Numbered from the stretch's first letter, positions 11,796 through 25,715 are shown. The stretch: DNA of 64,000 nt from Lycium barbarum (GCF_019175385.1 NC_083341.1:23878203-23942202); one strand, 5' to 3'. Translations and numbers: made by a program. Notes: generated from the letters alone by a model not told the origin.

Positions 11796-12891
11796 CCATT
11801 TGGAAGGATTCATTTTTCCTAGTTTGTAAACAAACTTAGGATTTTGCTAGCAAAGGGGTTTGAGGGTTCGAAGAAGAAAAAAACGTTAATCTATTTTCTT
11901 TTTAAATAAACATTGATTCATTCTCTATTTCATATAATGGATGGTTAAAAAAAAGCATTGTGGATTCAATTAGCTTGAATGTGGTTTTTTCTCTTAAGGT
12001 ACAAATTGAGGGGTCGTTTTGCTGGCTAGAGGTATGTAGATATTAGTAATGCATAGAATAATATTGCAGGAATTAGTTATGAAGTGTTTGTTATTCATGT
12101 ATTAGTTGTTCTATCTTTTACCTGACATAAAATAATAAATTGATTCATAACTTATATTGTCTTAATTATGTGAGATTGTAAAATGATAATCAAAACACGA
12201 ACTTGATGTACCGAATTTTATACAAAATAACTAAACAGTATAAAAAATGTTAATAACTATGCTAATTTTAATGCATGTAAATCCCATTCTAACGAGCAAC
12301 CAAATAACCCTTAAGGAAATAAAAAGAGAAGTATGTCCTGATTGTTATGAATACACTAATTGTGGATGTCCCTTTGGGGTCCTACAACCCCTGAAAATCC
12401 TTACAGCACTTTCCTAAGGCTTGCAATCCGACAAGCAGCTTCAGGTGGCGACACATGGCAAGCATGCCACGAGGCACATGGTAGGCATGCAAAAGGGATA
12501 TTTGGCGGTCATGCAAGAGCGACATATGTCATGTCACTTGACTTGCCGCGCGACATATGTCACACCTAGGTTTTCCCTTACCTTTTTCTACCTCTATATA
12601 TACCTCATTCTGACTACATCATTTGTACTAAGAGCAACAATTTCAAGAGAACTACAATATGTCTCTCTCTGAATACACCTCTTATTGTCTTGTAATTTTA
12701 TTATTTATTTTATAACACTAATACTTTGGAGATATACTAAGGAGCTGATCTCGTTAAAAAAATAATAGGTACTACCACGGTATGTTTTAAATTCAACAAA
12801 AACCAAATGTAATAAACTTAAAAACTAAAATGTTCCAGTTAGTCCCTTAAAAACTAATTAATAATAAGACCGTTTTATACCAATCTTCTCA
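11796..12891. other. Single-copy segment of copy A, with promoter-like stretch
   Basis: 11796-12300 matches 25245-25715 plus 40985-41060; 12300-12720 matches 41060-41130 plus 41770-42110. 12400-12700 has a GC-richer part with repeated GGCATGC/ACATATGTCA words, then CTATATATACCTCATTC and ATCATTTGTAC, which looks like a TATA box and start site or an old LTR. The 69- and 83-codon frames here have no recognisable domain and are not conserved in copy B. Confidence 0.45.
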
Positions 12892-13398
12892 GAGAAAATG
12901 ATAAAAATGGTCCCTTATTTTTCATAATAGGTTCAACATAGTCCCTTAAGTATTACTATAACAGTTTTGGTCCATCTAAGTTTCGCTAACAGTTTTGGTC
13001 CATTTAAGTTTGGCAAAAGTTAACACTTTTGGTCCATCGGATAGTTACCGAACTCTGTTTAATTGAAATTGTGAAAATCAAAAATATTCTTGGAGAACTC
13101 ACATTTGAAAATACATATTTTGTAGTTTATGTTATTTTTTGGTCTTTTTCAAGAGTCTGATACAATTTTTTGAAGTGTATATTTATGTAATTCCTTATCT
13201 ATTTTTTGAGTCTGGTGTAGCTTTTTATGTTGCGATTTTTGACAGAAATTTCTCTTATTTTTGGTTAAATTCTTCTTTTTACAGTCCTATTTAAATTTAA
13301 AGGTCAGAGTTTGGTCAATATTTGATGAGACCAAATATGCTCGCAAACTTAAAGAACTAAAACTGCCAAAGATAAAGGAGTATTTTTATCATTTTCTC
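12892..13398. mobile_element. MULE-type non-autonomous TIR element, 507 bp
   Basis: The ends are GAGAAAATGATAAAAATGG on the left and, reversed, GAGAAAATGATAAAAATAC on the right, with weaker likeness continuing inward. A 10-bp flank repeat, AATCTTCTCA / AACCTTCTCA, surrounds it. Copy B has the uninterrupted site near 42506-42530. The left arm contains three copies of a 'tttggtccat' word. Confidence 0.75.
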
Positions 13399-13579
13399 AA
13401 CCTTCTCATTGAAGGAACTTATTTTGTCATTATCAGTCCTTCCGTACCCTTTCCTCTCCCTTGGCCAAAAAGTAAGCGAAACAATGTGAGAATGACAAGA
13501 CATTATTATTGAAAGGCCATACTATCCTTGTTAACCATTTTCCTTTCAAAATTCTAACCCTAACACTTGTTGTTCAGCA

Positions 13580-16500
13580 ATGAAGTTCGGATTTTCATCT
13601 TCGGGCGATACAGTTACCGGAAACTGGGCTACAGCAATGCCTAGTACAAGTTGCACATTTTTCACTTTTCCTCCAGAACCTTGCGATTCTACTTCCTTGC
13701 CGGTTGCCGGACCCTCTGTTACAACGCCTTCGTGGCTGTTCGGAGGGAGTTTCGTTTCAACTGATACCGCTACTAGTACTATTATTAATTTATTACTTTC
13801 CTTCTAGTAAGTTCGGTATCTGGTTGCGATTCTACTATTACTTACTCGTCTTTTTTTGTTCTGTAGTGCCTTGGTTTACGAATGCCAGCTCATCAACAGC
13901 CACGTCACCGTCTTCTGTTTCGGCAATTACTACTGCTACAGTAACAGCCACGTCCCCATCAAGCGTCTCTGCGACGGAATTTGGTAACGTTTTTTGATGT
14001 CTAATGTTTAAGTTGTGTGCGTTGTATGATTGCAGGTTTCATTCAATGTTAGGAAGAGAAATTAATTTCACTTCCTAGTTGTGAGATTTCTGTTGCTTAA
14101 TTCTAGTGTTGATGTACAGTTTTCTAATTGCTTAGGGAAGTATATTTAGGGTTAAATTCAGTACAAGTTCCTCTTCCAATAGTTGGCCATAGATTTTGAA
14201 CTGCTTTGGCAAAATCTGATCAAATTTCATGGCCAAACAGATATTGAAGATCAGTTTTGAAAATCTGTTAACAAAATCTATGGCCAAACGCTAGCTTAGA
14301 TTCCTCTGCTACAGCAAGGTGCCACTGGCCAATGATCTACAGCTCCTGTTTGATGATGAATAGATTACCGACGTAGAGAAAGGTACATGATGAGAATAGG
14401 GAAGTAATGTAAAACAATGTGACTAGTGTACACAATTATGTTGCCCATTTTGATCCCTATAACAACAGTGTTGTTAAAAGAAGCTGTGGCCTTACTACCC
14501 GCCATTTTCCGTCCTCTGATGGCCTCATGCGTTACTGTATGTTGACATGGAGCTGCTAGCGAATGTGCTAACACTATCAAGTAGATTTGGTTGAAATACT
14601 TAGTTATAGCTCGTAGGTCAGAAAGAATGAGCTGCAGAAGTGCTGCTTCGAGATGGCTTCATTGCGTGGGAAAATGGGAGAAAATAATTGCAATGATACT
14701 ATTTATTATTCATACCTGTCACCCAAGGCTATGTTTTGTCATCTTATCGATATTTGGTAGTTGCTATCCATGAACTACTATCTTTGAGTCAGGCTTGTAT
14801 ATGAGATAGCTCAATCTATCCATTATACTATCCATCTTCGACTCAGGCTTGTGCTCATTTGTTTTTACAACTTGTGACGTTTGTTTTGGTCGCAAATAAG
14901 GGGACACATTGCTTCCTTTTTGGTGATGCATTCTTTCCTCGTTCTGCATCCTTGATTTCCCTTGGCTTTTCTGAGGGAGTTCTTTATCTTGTGCATGCAA
15001 CTTCCAGACCCTTCCTCCTGCGTTTTTTGCTTACCTTCATTCCAATTGGTTTTATTCTTCTTCTTCTTTTTTTTTTTTTTTTTTTGGTTGTGTCTGACAT
15101 GTATCTATCAGCTAAAGGTATGTTTTAAGCTTCTTTTTTCAATTCTGCAGTTCTCTTTATTATACTCATTCCTTAGCTGCTTTACGTGTTTGTGATTGTT
15201 CCATCACCTGCATGCCTCTGTTTTCCTGGCTTCTGACTAGTATCCTTTTGTTTGGACTATTCTCGTTCGATTTCTATTGCCCTCATTTTTGCAATGTCAT
15301 GAGTTAATTTTCCATAGAGTTTTCCGTAGGATCATATTTATGAAGTACGATGTTCCTTTTCGAGAATATTTTTGCCAAGTACCTTTCGAATTATCTTGGT
15401 TGGTTACCATAGCTTGTGAAAAAAAGGTAGCCCTCATTTTTGCAATGTCATGAGTTATTTTTCCATAGAGTTTTCTGTAGGATCATAGGTATGAAGTATG
15501 ATGTTCCTTTTTGAGAATATTTTTGCCAAGTACCTTTCGAATTATCTTGGTTGACTACCACAGCTCGTAAAAAAAAAAGCTCAACTCAGCCCTTGGGAAA
15601 AAGATCAAGTTCTAGCGACCTTGCTGGTATGTCTGTTTGTGTATTGATCATGGTTTGCAGCTGATAGAGTCCATTTCTTTGCTTTACACTCTCCTACATT
15701 TGTCTTTTAAGTCAACTAAGTGAAATTATTACTTTCCAACCTTTCATGTTGCTGACCTTTTTTTGTTTGTATGCAGTAACTGTTCCTGATAGTTGCCCCT
15801 CCGAGCAGGACGAGGTTGCTGCAATTTTGGCAAGGCAATGTGAGAAGTTTTTGTCCTGCCGAGCTGCTAGGCCAGCTCAAGGCAGAGGAGAAAATGAAAG
15901 GCACGCTTGGGTCTTTGGAGCCACGGAGTTTGAAAGTACAAGCTCAAGCAAGCCCGTCAGTGATGCTGCTCATATACCTGCTGCTACTGCTGAACAGAAG
16001 TATGGGGAGTCCAAGTCGTGCAGTGTTCCCAGCTCGCGGCCTGCTGAGGAGGAGGAGCCTTACTTTCCACCTGTCGATCTTCTGGACTCAACAATCGATA
16101 TGTGGGTACGGGTTGTCGCGAATAAGAAGACAGATCAAGAGGTCAGCGAAGAGGGGCTTTGTCACTTTTACAAGGTCAGTTTCTCTCTTCTTTTTTTTTT
16201 CCCCCCCTTGATGTAGTTAGCCTCTCCTTACACCTTTGTTTTCTCTTCTGTTTCCTTTCTTGACCTTTTTTACTCCCTTTTGTAGGGCATCAACTATTTC
16301 TGTCTTCTGTCTGAACGCCTTCAAGTAGTCACTGACAAGTATAACGAGGCGGTGAAAGCGAGAGATGAGCTGGAAAAAGCCTGTAGGAAGCTCGAGGACT
16401 CTGAAAGGGAGAGGCTTGAACATGAGTTGGTCCAGATGATCTTTCACCAGAAGATTTTCGAGCTTACAAAGGAATTAAAGGAGGCCGGTCCTGCTGCTAT

Positions 16501-16672
16501 CCAGAAATACAAGGCTTCCTCCTTGTACAGACAGGAACTCATGGACTATGCTGCTCCTTACATGGGAAAAGGGGTGAAGCTGGCCATAGAGAAGATCAAG
16601 GCTAAAGATCCCACGTTTGACCTGAAGACCTACGGCCTGGAGATGTACATTCTTCCTCCTGAAGCTGATTAA
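13580..16672 (+). pseudogene. Coiled-coil protein gene, copy A (probably inactivated)
   Basis: Spliced gene of unknown function. Best-supported exons: a 5' exon from ATG 13580 (starts MKFGFSSSG; Ser/Thr-rich); ~13867-13985 (Ser/Thr-rich, ends ATEFG before GTAACG); 15777-16174 (after a GCAG acceptor; ends HFYK); 16286-16672 (after TTGTAG; GINYFCLLSERLQV, then a charged coiled coil and the tail KASSLYRQELMDYAAPYMGK). Compared with copy B, 57 bp (19 codons) are missing within the coiled coil after LEHEL, and a TAC-to-TAA change at 16670 removes about 30 residues. The coiled coil followed by Y..(Y/F)..G.....I...DP.FDL recalls C-termini of plant gag-like or mobile-domain proteins; that is inference. 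The 5' exon reaches a stop at 13805-13807, so the exon 1-2 junction is unresolved. Confidence 0.55.
15280..15575 (+). repeat. Direct tandem repeat in the large intron of copy A
   Basis: Two units of about 150 bp, at 15280-15430 and 15431-15575, both starting CCCTCATTTTTGCAATGTCA and containing TTTGCCAAGTACCTTTCGAA. The same pair is present in copy B from 43979, with the first unit shortened, so the repeat predates the segmental duplication. Confidence 0.85.
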
Positions 16673-17040
16673 GACGAATTCTCATCAAACAAGGAAGGTG
16701 ATGGTGGTGTCGATCAGGATGAGAACGAGGTGAAGCCAAGTGCTGCAGCTTGACATTTAGTGGGAGGAGCAAGTTTATGAGATTTTGTTCATAGATGTGT
16801 TGTTGACTGACTGCCGAAGAGGGGAAAGATCCCCCGAGCTTAGCATGAAGCTCTTTTTGTTTTACCTATGCTTAGCCAATGCAACTTTTCTGGCTACTCT
16901 GTCTCTGAACTAGTATGTTTTGCTGCTCCATGGAAGTTTATGGAGGTGTTAATAGAGTATGTAATGAATGTGCTAAGATCATATCTCTGCAATATATAAG
17001 ATGTTACTTTTGTCTGTGCAGTGTGCCATGATTTATCTGA

Positions 17041-17527
17041 GAAGTGAACCAGAAAGAGGCCTATTACTTTAAAGAGTTTAAGTCGTATACACGTGTGTAA
17101 GAAATTCGTACACTTAATTTCAAGGTTACAAGTTCCACATTTTAGGATGCTTACATGTAGATATCTTTTGAGTGTAAGAAATTTCTTACATGATATATAT
17201 TTAAGTGTAAAATTTTTACAAGTACAAAATGGTTATTAAGTTGGAGCTTTCAATATAAGGAAGTTCATATGGAGTTCCAAAAGCAAAGTTAAAGATCAAG
17301 GTTATTTACAAAACCACAGTGAAGTGTAAAACTGGGCGCTTCTAGCCCTTCGGTCATATTTTAGTGTGTACCATTTTGTTCCTCCCCAGAGGTTGTTCCA
17401 GAAATTCAAACTTATGTTAACATCAAATATACATGTTTTCAGTTACGTTTTGGCCATTAACAAGACTTAGAAATTCTTATAAAGGATTCAAAACAAATAC
17501 TACCACTTAAATGTTATACTTGAGTAG
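17041..17527. other. 3' flank of copy A gene
   Basis: Probable transcript end and downstream noncoding DNA, matching 45700-46275 of copy B up to about 17375. Contains repeated GTGTAAGAAATT.CTTACA inverted words. No gene seen. Confidence 0.5.
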
Positions 17528-17790
17528 GTGTTTGGCCATGAAAATAAAATATTTTTCACTTTATTTGGTATTTTGGTGTTGGAGTAGAAGATGGAGTTGT
17601 GTTTGGTTATAGTTTTTGCAAAGAATATTTGATTGTTTGAATGTATTGAAAGTGAAAACAAGTTTTGTGGTGTTTTTCAAATTCCAAATATAACTTCAAG
17701 TTGTATTTGAAATTTCCGAGGCCAAACATTGATTTCCAAATAAAGTGAAAATGTTTTCCGGAAAAAAGTGAAATTTTCATGGCCAAACGT
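17528..17790. mobile_element. Foldback MITE
   Basis: The ends are GTGTTTGGCCATGAAAAT and, at the right, ATTTTCATGGCCAAAC: an inverted pair with weaker likeness inward. Length about 260 bp, no coding capacity. The TTTGGCCA/TGGCCAAA words also occur in the gene introns at 14165-14290 and 43515-43690, so the family is present several times here. TSD not resolved. Confidence 0.6.
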
Positions 17791-18020
17791 TTGGGCCTTT
17801 AGAATTTGAACCTAGCCTAAAACATTTTTTGAACCCTTTGCCATTCAACTAGAATCTTTCCTATGTCAAGGGGATTCAAACAATTGGTACTAATCAAAAA
17901 CATTATGTTAATCTTATTTTTGCATTATAATTTTCTCGTCGAAGGGGATTAAATTTTCCACAAACTGGCTCCACCTCCACTAATGACTTCAATAATCTAA
18001 ATTTCAGATATTTATGTTCG

Positions 18021-19244
<1,224 letters not shown>

Positions 19245-19253
19245 TTATGTTCG

Positions 19254-19850
19254 TATAGTTCAAATTGATTTTGAAGCAGTTAAACTTTAAACAAAAAATT
19301 ATGAATTTGAATTTTGTCTCTTAAAATTTGCTACCTGTGCACTTGGACGGAATATTCTAGTAGTAGCAGGAGTAATATATCATCTACTGAGGAGCCTTTC
19401 TATTCGACAAAAAAGTAAACTTATTTTCACTTCTATATATTCTTTTAAAATATATATTTGTTACATACTATTTCTGCGTTTTACTTATACTTTATAAACT
19501 TGAAATGAAAACTGTAAAAGTTATATAGTGTGTCCTGATACTTTAAAATATACTCTTTCAAATATTTCGACTCCACTCCCGCCTTTTAAAAAAGAGATAC
19601 AGTACGTTTTATTTCTTTTTTGTTTTACAAGTGCTATCTTGTCTTACTTTCTAGTTTAACCCTTATTTTTGAGAAAATGATCAATATGCGAATAGTCCCC
19701 TGTATTTGAGATTTGCTCTAAAATAGTTCTTTTAGAAAATATACTTGAGCATTTTTAGTCCTCCTATACTGAACACCTTTTCGTCTCCGTTATTTATATA
19801 CGTAACACAATAGCAATAACTATTTTTGAAGGAACTGGCTCTAAGAAGCA
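19254..19850. other. Single-copy segment of copy B
   Basis: Noncoding AT-rich DNA matching 110-232 and 5380-5475 of copy A. No gene seen. Confidence 0.6.
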
Positions 19851-20565
19851 CTTGAGCCTAAGCCCGTCAACCGGTCCGGTTTAACCGGTTCAAACCGGTA
19901 ACCGGACCGGTAAAATCGGAACCGGTAGGATCGGTTAACCGTTTATTTCTTACCAGTCCGGTTCCGATTTTTTTGAAACCGGAACCGGACCGGTAAAACC
20001 GGTGAAATAAAAAAAAATTTATAGTTGTTGGCTGCTAATGGCTGTTCATTATTGGACCGTTGGCAACGGCCCATTTGCAAAAATGGTCGTTGCCAAACGG
20101 CCATAAACTCAATTTTGGCCCCCCCAACCCCGCAAACTTTTATTTTTTAACACTTTAACCCATCCCCCACCCCTATATAAACTCTTCTTCATTTTCATTT
20201 TAATCCACACCAATTCACTCTTCTCTTTCTCTCAAATCTCAATCTCTCAATTATAGTTACTTTGCAATAATTAGCCACTTTATATTTCTCTCAAATAAAT
20301 ATTACAAAGTCTTATTATAGTTTCAATTATTAATTTTGTAATTATAATATTGTTGGTGGAGTTAGTGATTTTGCAACAATCCGAAGTAGCTTTGGTGGAT
20401 TTGCAATTCTAGCCGCCTTCACTTTGTTGGAAATTAATCCGGCAATTTGGCACCTTCGTTCCAACTCTATCTTTATTTTTCGCAATTTAATTTATGCAAT
20501 TTAATTCTAGCAATTTAATTTGTTGCAATTTATTTTCTTGTGATTTAAATTAATTCTATTTAATA

Positions 20566-21925
20566 ATGTCAAAGAGATTTAGACGTGGTGCCGGTAGTAG
20601 TAGTGGTAGTGTTAGGGGTGGGCTTAATGAGGAAACATTTGTGGAAGAAACACCTAATTTAGGTATTGATGTTGGTGAAAATAATTCACTTTTAGGTCAT
20701 AAGCCAATGCAACAACATTTTACCGACACTTTTCATGAAATTGATAATGATGATGAAACACAACCCCCCGAAAATCCCATAGGAGATACATGTCCTGCAC
20801 AATCACATACACAAGACAAACCGCCTAGAACTCGTAAGCCAACCGCTAAAATTTGAAAATTTATGACTAAGGATAGGAAAGCCAAACAACTGAATGTACC
20901 ATATGTGGACAAGTATTTGCTTTTAGGTAAGGAACTAGTAAAGATGGTGGAACGGGTACACTAAATAATCATATAAGACTTAAACATATGGAAGTTTGGG
21001 GAGAGCAAACGGGTTCAAATGTGGGGGGTATTCAAATGACGATAGATCCACGAACTGGTAGAAATTTTAAGTATGACAAGAAAAAAGAGCGTGTAGAAAT
21101 AGCTAAAATGGTAACTTATGATTGTTTACCATTTTCCTTTTCCTCGGGTTTGGGCTTTGTTACTTACATTCAACGTTGTTATAATCCGTTATTTGAGGGT
21201 ATTCCTAGAAGTACTTGTAGATCGGATGTTATAGATTTGTATAAAAAATATAGATTTTACTTGCGCCATGTATTGAATTCTTTAAATTGTAATGTTTCTC
21301 TTACCGCTGATTTGGGTCTTAGTCTTAACAAGTTAGAATTTTTTGCTATTACATGTCATTGGACTGATGACAATTGGGTTATGCAAAAAAGAATTATAGT
21401 TTTTTTATATGATGAAGGAAAAGGTCGTCACGATGGAAAATTTTTAGCAGATTCAATGTCTACTATAATGAGATTTTTTAATATTTATAGAAAAACACTT
21501 TGTATTACTTTAGATAATGCTTCTAATAATACCAAGGCAATTGGTCTTTTAAAAAGAGAAATAAACCCTCCGCTAAGAAATATTTTTCATGTAAGATGTA
21601 GTTGTCACATTTTAAATTTAATTGTTAAAGATAGTCTTGTGTGTTTTGACGATTCTATTCAAAAAGTTAGAGATGCGGTTGCGTTTCTTTTTTGTAATGC
21701 TAATAGGGCAAGACTTAGAGATTTTAAGAATGCTTGTGTGGAAAATAACCTTAGACCTAGGAAAATTCAAGTAAAAATTGAGACTAGGTGGAACTACACT
21801 TACATTATGCTACAACAAGCATATGAGTATAAGATTCCCATACAACAAGTTAACAACAAATATAATACTGATAGTGATGATTGGTTAAATTTTTCGCATT
21901 GGGAAGATGTTAAAAAATGTGTTGA
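20566..21925 (+). pseudogene. hAT transposase (BED finger, RNase H-like core), truncated
   Basis: ATG 20566 opens MSKRFRRGAG; a TGA at 20854 and a frameshift spoil the BED zinc finger (20860-20990), after which the frame resumes (20988-21953). Visible core blocks: LTADLGLSL (where family members read TTD.W), ITLDNASNN (second acidic residue), HVRCSCHILNLIVKD and KIETRWNYTY. The remaining helices and the hAT dimerisation domain are absent, as the LTR-like insertion begins after DVKKCVD and the 3' part is deleted. It is closely similar to the copy at 54965-57192, though with a different set of lesions. Confidence 0.85.
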
Positions 21926-24900
21926 TGTCACGACCCAACCCCGTAGGCCGTGACTAGTGCCCGAGTTGGACACTCATACATACCTGTTAACTATAATCAT
22001 CTACAGCTAGCATAGCAAGAACTTATTTATATAAAGGCAGGACGTTATTTTAAAGCTGTCGTATATATGCATATCAAAGCCACCTGTCTCTTGAGGAGTT
22101 ACAACTTTCCACAGTTTATATCGCACATAAGCCGGCAAGGCTGTCATATATAGGGGAACGTCCCAGTAATACATAAGCCAACAAGGCTACCATTTTACAC
22201 AGCATCCCAAACATATATATATACGCAAGCCAACAAGGCTTCCACTACGAATGGGTACGCCCCAAACATAAGTCATGTCCACACAACGAAACAACAACTA
22301 TATACAGACCCACATATATGTCTACAGACCTCTAAGAGTAACGACAGTATCATATGACGGGACAGGGCCCCGCCGTACCCTGAACAAACACATATACATA
22401 CAACAAGGAGGATCGATACCACAAGGCTAGGCTCCGGAACAAAGGAGCACTCCAAAATAGCTGAATAGATATCCTATGCTGGCGGATCTCCGAAACGAGC
22501 ATCTGTACCTACAGGCATGAAACGCAGCCCCCCGAAGAAAGGGGGTCAGTACGGAATATGTACTGAGCATGTAAAGCATGAAATATAGTAACTAGGATCA
22601 TACTGAGACAAGGAGTGTAGGACCCAGTGCAACAACCAGAAGACCATAAGACTTACCTTCGAACATAAATCATGTGTGTCAACATCATACCCATATCATT
22701 ATAGAGTTTATTAATCATAGCTAAATAATCATTCTTTATATAAACATATATAACGTGTCCCGGCCCTCTAGTGAGGGGCTCGGTAAATAAAATCATCATA
22801 TACATGTACATATAACGTGTCCCAGCCCTCTAGTGAGGGACTCGGTGAATAATGATCATATGCCATCCTGGCCACCATCCCCATATCATCATGTCATCAT
22901 ACCATCATATATATATATATATATAACGTGTCCCGGCCCTCTAGTGAGGGACTCGGTGAATAATGCAGTGGATCTGCGCACGAAAACATGTCCTGGCCCG
23001 GGACTCAGTGAAGGATGTAACGGTAAGCACGAGCAGAGTGATAAGCAACCATATACATACAAATCATCTTTTGAGACTCAATAGATAAGTAAACTAATCA
23101 GCTCTCAAGTATCAGGATAACAATCATATTAAGTTCTTTCTAAATGTCATTACGAACTATAACAAGGAACGTTTCAGGGATCATATACATGTATCAAATT
23201 AACATGAGATAGCTTATGAAAGTCAAGGACACCTCTAATTATGGAATTCTTTAAGAGTAGAAACTTCTATACATCATATATTTGTCAATCATATAATAGA
23301 CTCGAGGCAATAGCTCGACTATCCTGAAAGTTCTAACATCAAGAAACGAATAAAAATCATGAGTCATGCTTGGAACTAGAGAGTAGAATTACCCCAAGGC
23401 TCATATCATATCTTACTTACATCTAGGACATGCCAAAAGAAAGAAGGGATAGGCTTTACATACCTTTAGCATTTAGTCGTATTATAACTCATACACGCTG
23501 CCCAATAGTACCTTATCCTATATTAAGATATCAAGAGCTACGATTAGGCTACGGGGGAATTCAATACGTATTCCAACGTTAATAATCCCTTTTAAACAAT
23601 TTGACGACGTTTCGTTCGTATTCAAACCAACTACTACCATTAAGCCAATATTGCTAGTCATGCATTCAAGTGTCAACCCAAGACTATTTAAACATGACGC
23701 GAGGGAACTTCGGACAACCCGTACATTATTCAAAACAGCCCGACCAACATACCATACAACTCGCAATCTTCCAACTTCAACCAAAATAACAACAACACGT
23801 TTAGCAACATTGTTTATATAATCGCAAGAAACTATATTAACAACATACTAATTTCTACAACAGCCCTTAACGACTTCAACTCCAATTTTTAACTATCAAT
23901 ATCCTCATTCTTATTTTAGAACCCATGACAACAACAATCAACATTCAAAATAAATTAACCCATCCTCTTTTACTAAAACAGTCCACGGTTTGGACTGTTT
24001 TCCTACTTCAACATATACCATTTCTTTTACACCTCAAACTCACATATTCACGACGCATACAATGCACCACAACGTCTATAACAACAACAACTAAGGCATC
24101 AAATAAATCAGTCCACTAATTCTCCTAAACCAGCCCCTACACGGCCTCAACATAACCACAACAACTTCATGATTTTCATTCGTTTATTCATACTACAACA
24201 CATTCAATCCATCCTCAATATATGTACAAGAAGATTAAACATTACTTCATATAAGCCTATCACACACGGCTCACTTTAAACTTCAACAACAACAATCCAA
24301 TACATGCACAATTATATACATTCAATTCACCATAAAACAAATGAAAATGATCAACTCTTACCTTGAATACTTGGCCTTTCAACTTGTCCTCAATTTGTAC
24401 CTTGACTTTTAACACTTGTTCTTGCTAATTCAATGGATGCTCCACGTTATTATACACCTCCTAAGGAGTTGAATTGCTTGAGAAACTTAATTTTTTTTTA
24501 TCAATTTGCACTCTTCATTCTCGGCCAGCCATGGCCGAGACTCTCCCTCTCTATCTCTTAATTTCTTAGCCTTTGAGAAGATGCAAAATGACTTAGTAGT
24601 TGAAGTGTGAATCAACATTTTAGTATATATATATGCAGTCCATGGGTTGGACATGTGTCCCACCCATTGTTTAAGCCAATAACATTTGGCCAACTCACGG
24701 GTGGGGCCCACACGGCCACTTGTGGCTAATTAATGAAGTGATTAAATTTTAATCCCACTTAATAATCTAATCATGGTAAATTAATCCCAAATTTCCATTA
24801 ATATTTCTATACCAAATAAAATTTATAGGCAACTTGTGACTTGAAACAAAATCAGAAGTTAAAAGTCTCTACCTCGTACCTCAAAATAGTCTTGTCTTTA

Positions 24901-24954
24901 ATTTGTCGCGTTTAGCTTAAAATATCCCAATGTATAAAAATACGGGATATAACA
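21926..24954 (+). mobile_element. Solo-LTR-like element, family TGTCACGACC, copy 1
   Basis: Starts TGTCACGACCCAACCCCGTA and ends ACGGGATATAACA, i.e. TG...CA, with no coding region over 3 kb. Preceding 5 bp GTTGA is not found after the end because the adjacent sequence is rearranged into an inverted repeat. An internal box ACGGAATATGTACTGAGCAT is shared with the other copies. Tandem subrepeats near 22753, 22814, 22926 and 22986 contain GTGTCCCGGCCCTCTAGTGA. Best read as the LTR of a Ty3/Gypsy-type element; the assignment is inference. Confidence 0.7.
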
Positions 24955-25046
24955 GGACCGGGTAGAGACTTTTCAACTGTTATATCCCGTATTTTTATAC
25001 ATTGGGATATTTTAAGCTAAACGCGACAAGTTAAAGACAAGACTAT
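24886..25046. repeat. Inverted repeat, 69-bp arms
   Basis: 24886-24954 (end of the LTR-like element) and 24978-25046 are reverse complements with about one mismatch; the loop is 23 bp. The loop sequence also resembles LTR sequence just upstream (GTTAAAAGTCTCTACC near 24859). It marks the rearranged junction at which the hAT-1 3' part was lost. Confidence 0.9.
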
Positions 25047-25224
25047 TTTTGTTTTGGACACTTTGAACCGGACCGGTTCCGGTTTGGGGTCTCAAACCGG
25101 TAAACCGGAACTGGTTAAACCGGAACCGGTGGCCGGTTCCGGTTTTTTAACCGGAAACCGCCAGGTTCCGTAACCGGTTACCGGTCCGATTCCGGTTAAA
25201 CCGGTTGACGGGCTTACTTGAGCC

Positions 25225-25706
25225 ATTTAAGTTTTTTAAAACTAACCATTTGGAAGGATTCATTTTTCCTAATTTGTATCTTGATAAAAAAAACCCAAAC
25301 TTAAGAATTTCACTAGCAAAGAGGTTTGAGGGTTTGAAGAAAAGAAATGAACGCTAATCTTTTATCTTTTCTCTATTTAAATAAACATTGGTTCCTTCTC
25401 TATTTCATATAATTGATGGTTAAAAAATAGCATTGTGGGTTCAATTAGCTTGAATGTGGTTCTTTTTCTCTTACGGGACAAATGAAGGGGTCATTTTGCT
25501 GCTGGTTAGAGTTATGTAGATATTAGTAATGCGAGAATTAGCTTTGCAGGAATTAGTTATGAAGGGATCAGTTATTTAAGTATTAATTGCTCCATTTTCT
25601 ACTTGACATAAAATAATATATAAATTGACTCATAACTTATAATGTTTTAATTATGTGGGATTGCAAATGATAATCAAAACACGAACTTAATGTACTAAAT
25701 TCTATA
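25225..25706. other. Single-copy segment of copy B
   Basis: Matches 11787-12240 of copy A (AACCATTTGGAAGGATTCAT at both). Noncoding. It is split from its continuation at 40985 by the MULE. Confidence 0.75.
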
Positions 25707-25715
25707 TAAAATAAT

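Larger units (their letters stand above)
1..17375. repeat. Segmental duplication, copy A
   Basis: Segments of this interval recur in the same order and orientation in 17936-46275. Examples: 1-90 resembles 17936-18020; 100-232 resembles 19254-19375; 5340-5475 resembles 19420-19545; 11555-11580 plus 11787-12360 resembles 25217-25715 plus 40985-41110; 12400-12720 resembles 41790-42110; 13430-17375 resembles 42560-46275. The sections that do not match are transposable elements private to one copy. The left edge may lie outside the window. Boundaries were judged by eye. Confidence 0.85.
19859..25216 (+). mobile_element. hAT transposon (hAT-1), interrupted and internally deleted
   Basis: A perfect 8-bp TSD, CTTGAGCC (19851-19858, 25217-25224), flanks termini TAAGCCCGTCAACCGG and its inverted copy. 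Both ends are packed with AACCGGT/ACCGGTT words. It contains the first two-thirds of a transposase (20566-21925), then a solo-LTR-like insertion (21926-24954). By comparison with the related element at 54239-57911, the transposase C-terminus and most of the 3' region are missing: only the terminal part from about 25055 remains. Confidence 0.9.

Noticed and set aside
22833..23084. Small frames inside the LTR-like element
   Set aside because: They follow the tandem subrepeats in several frames and are not shared by the other copies.
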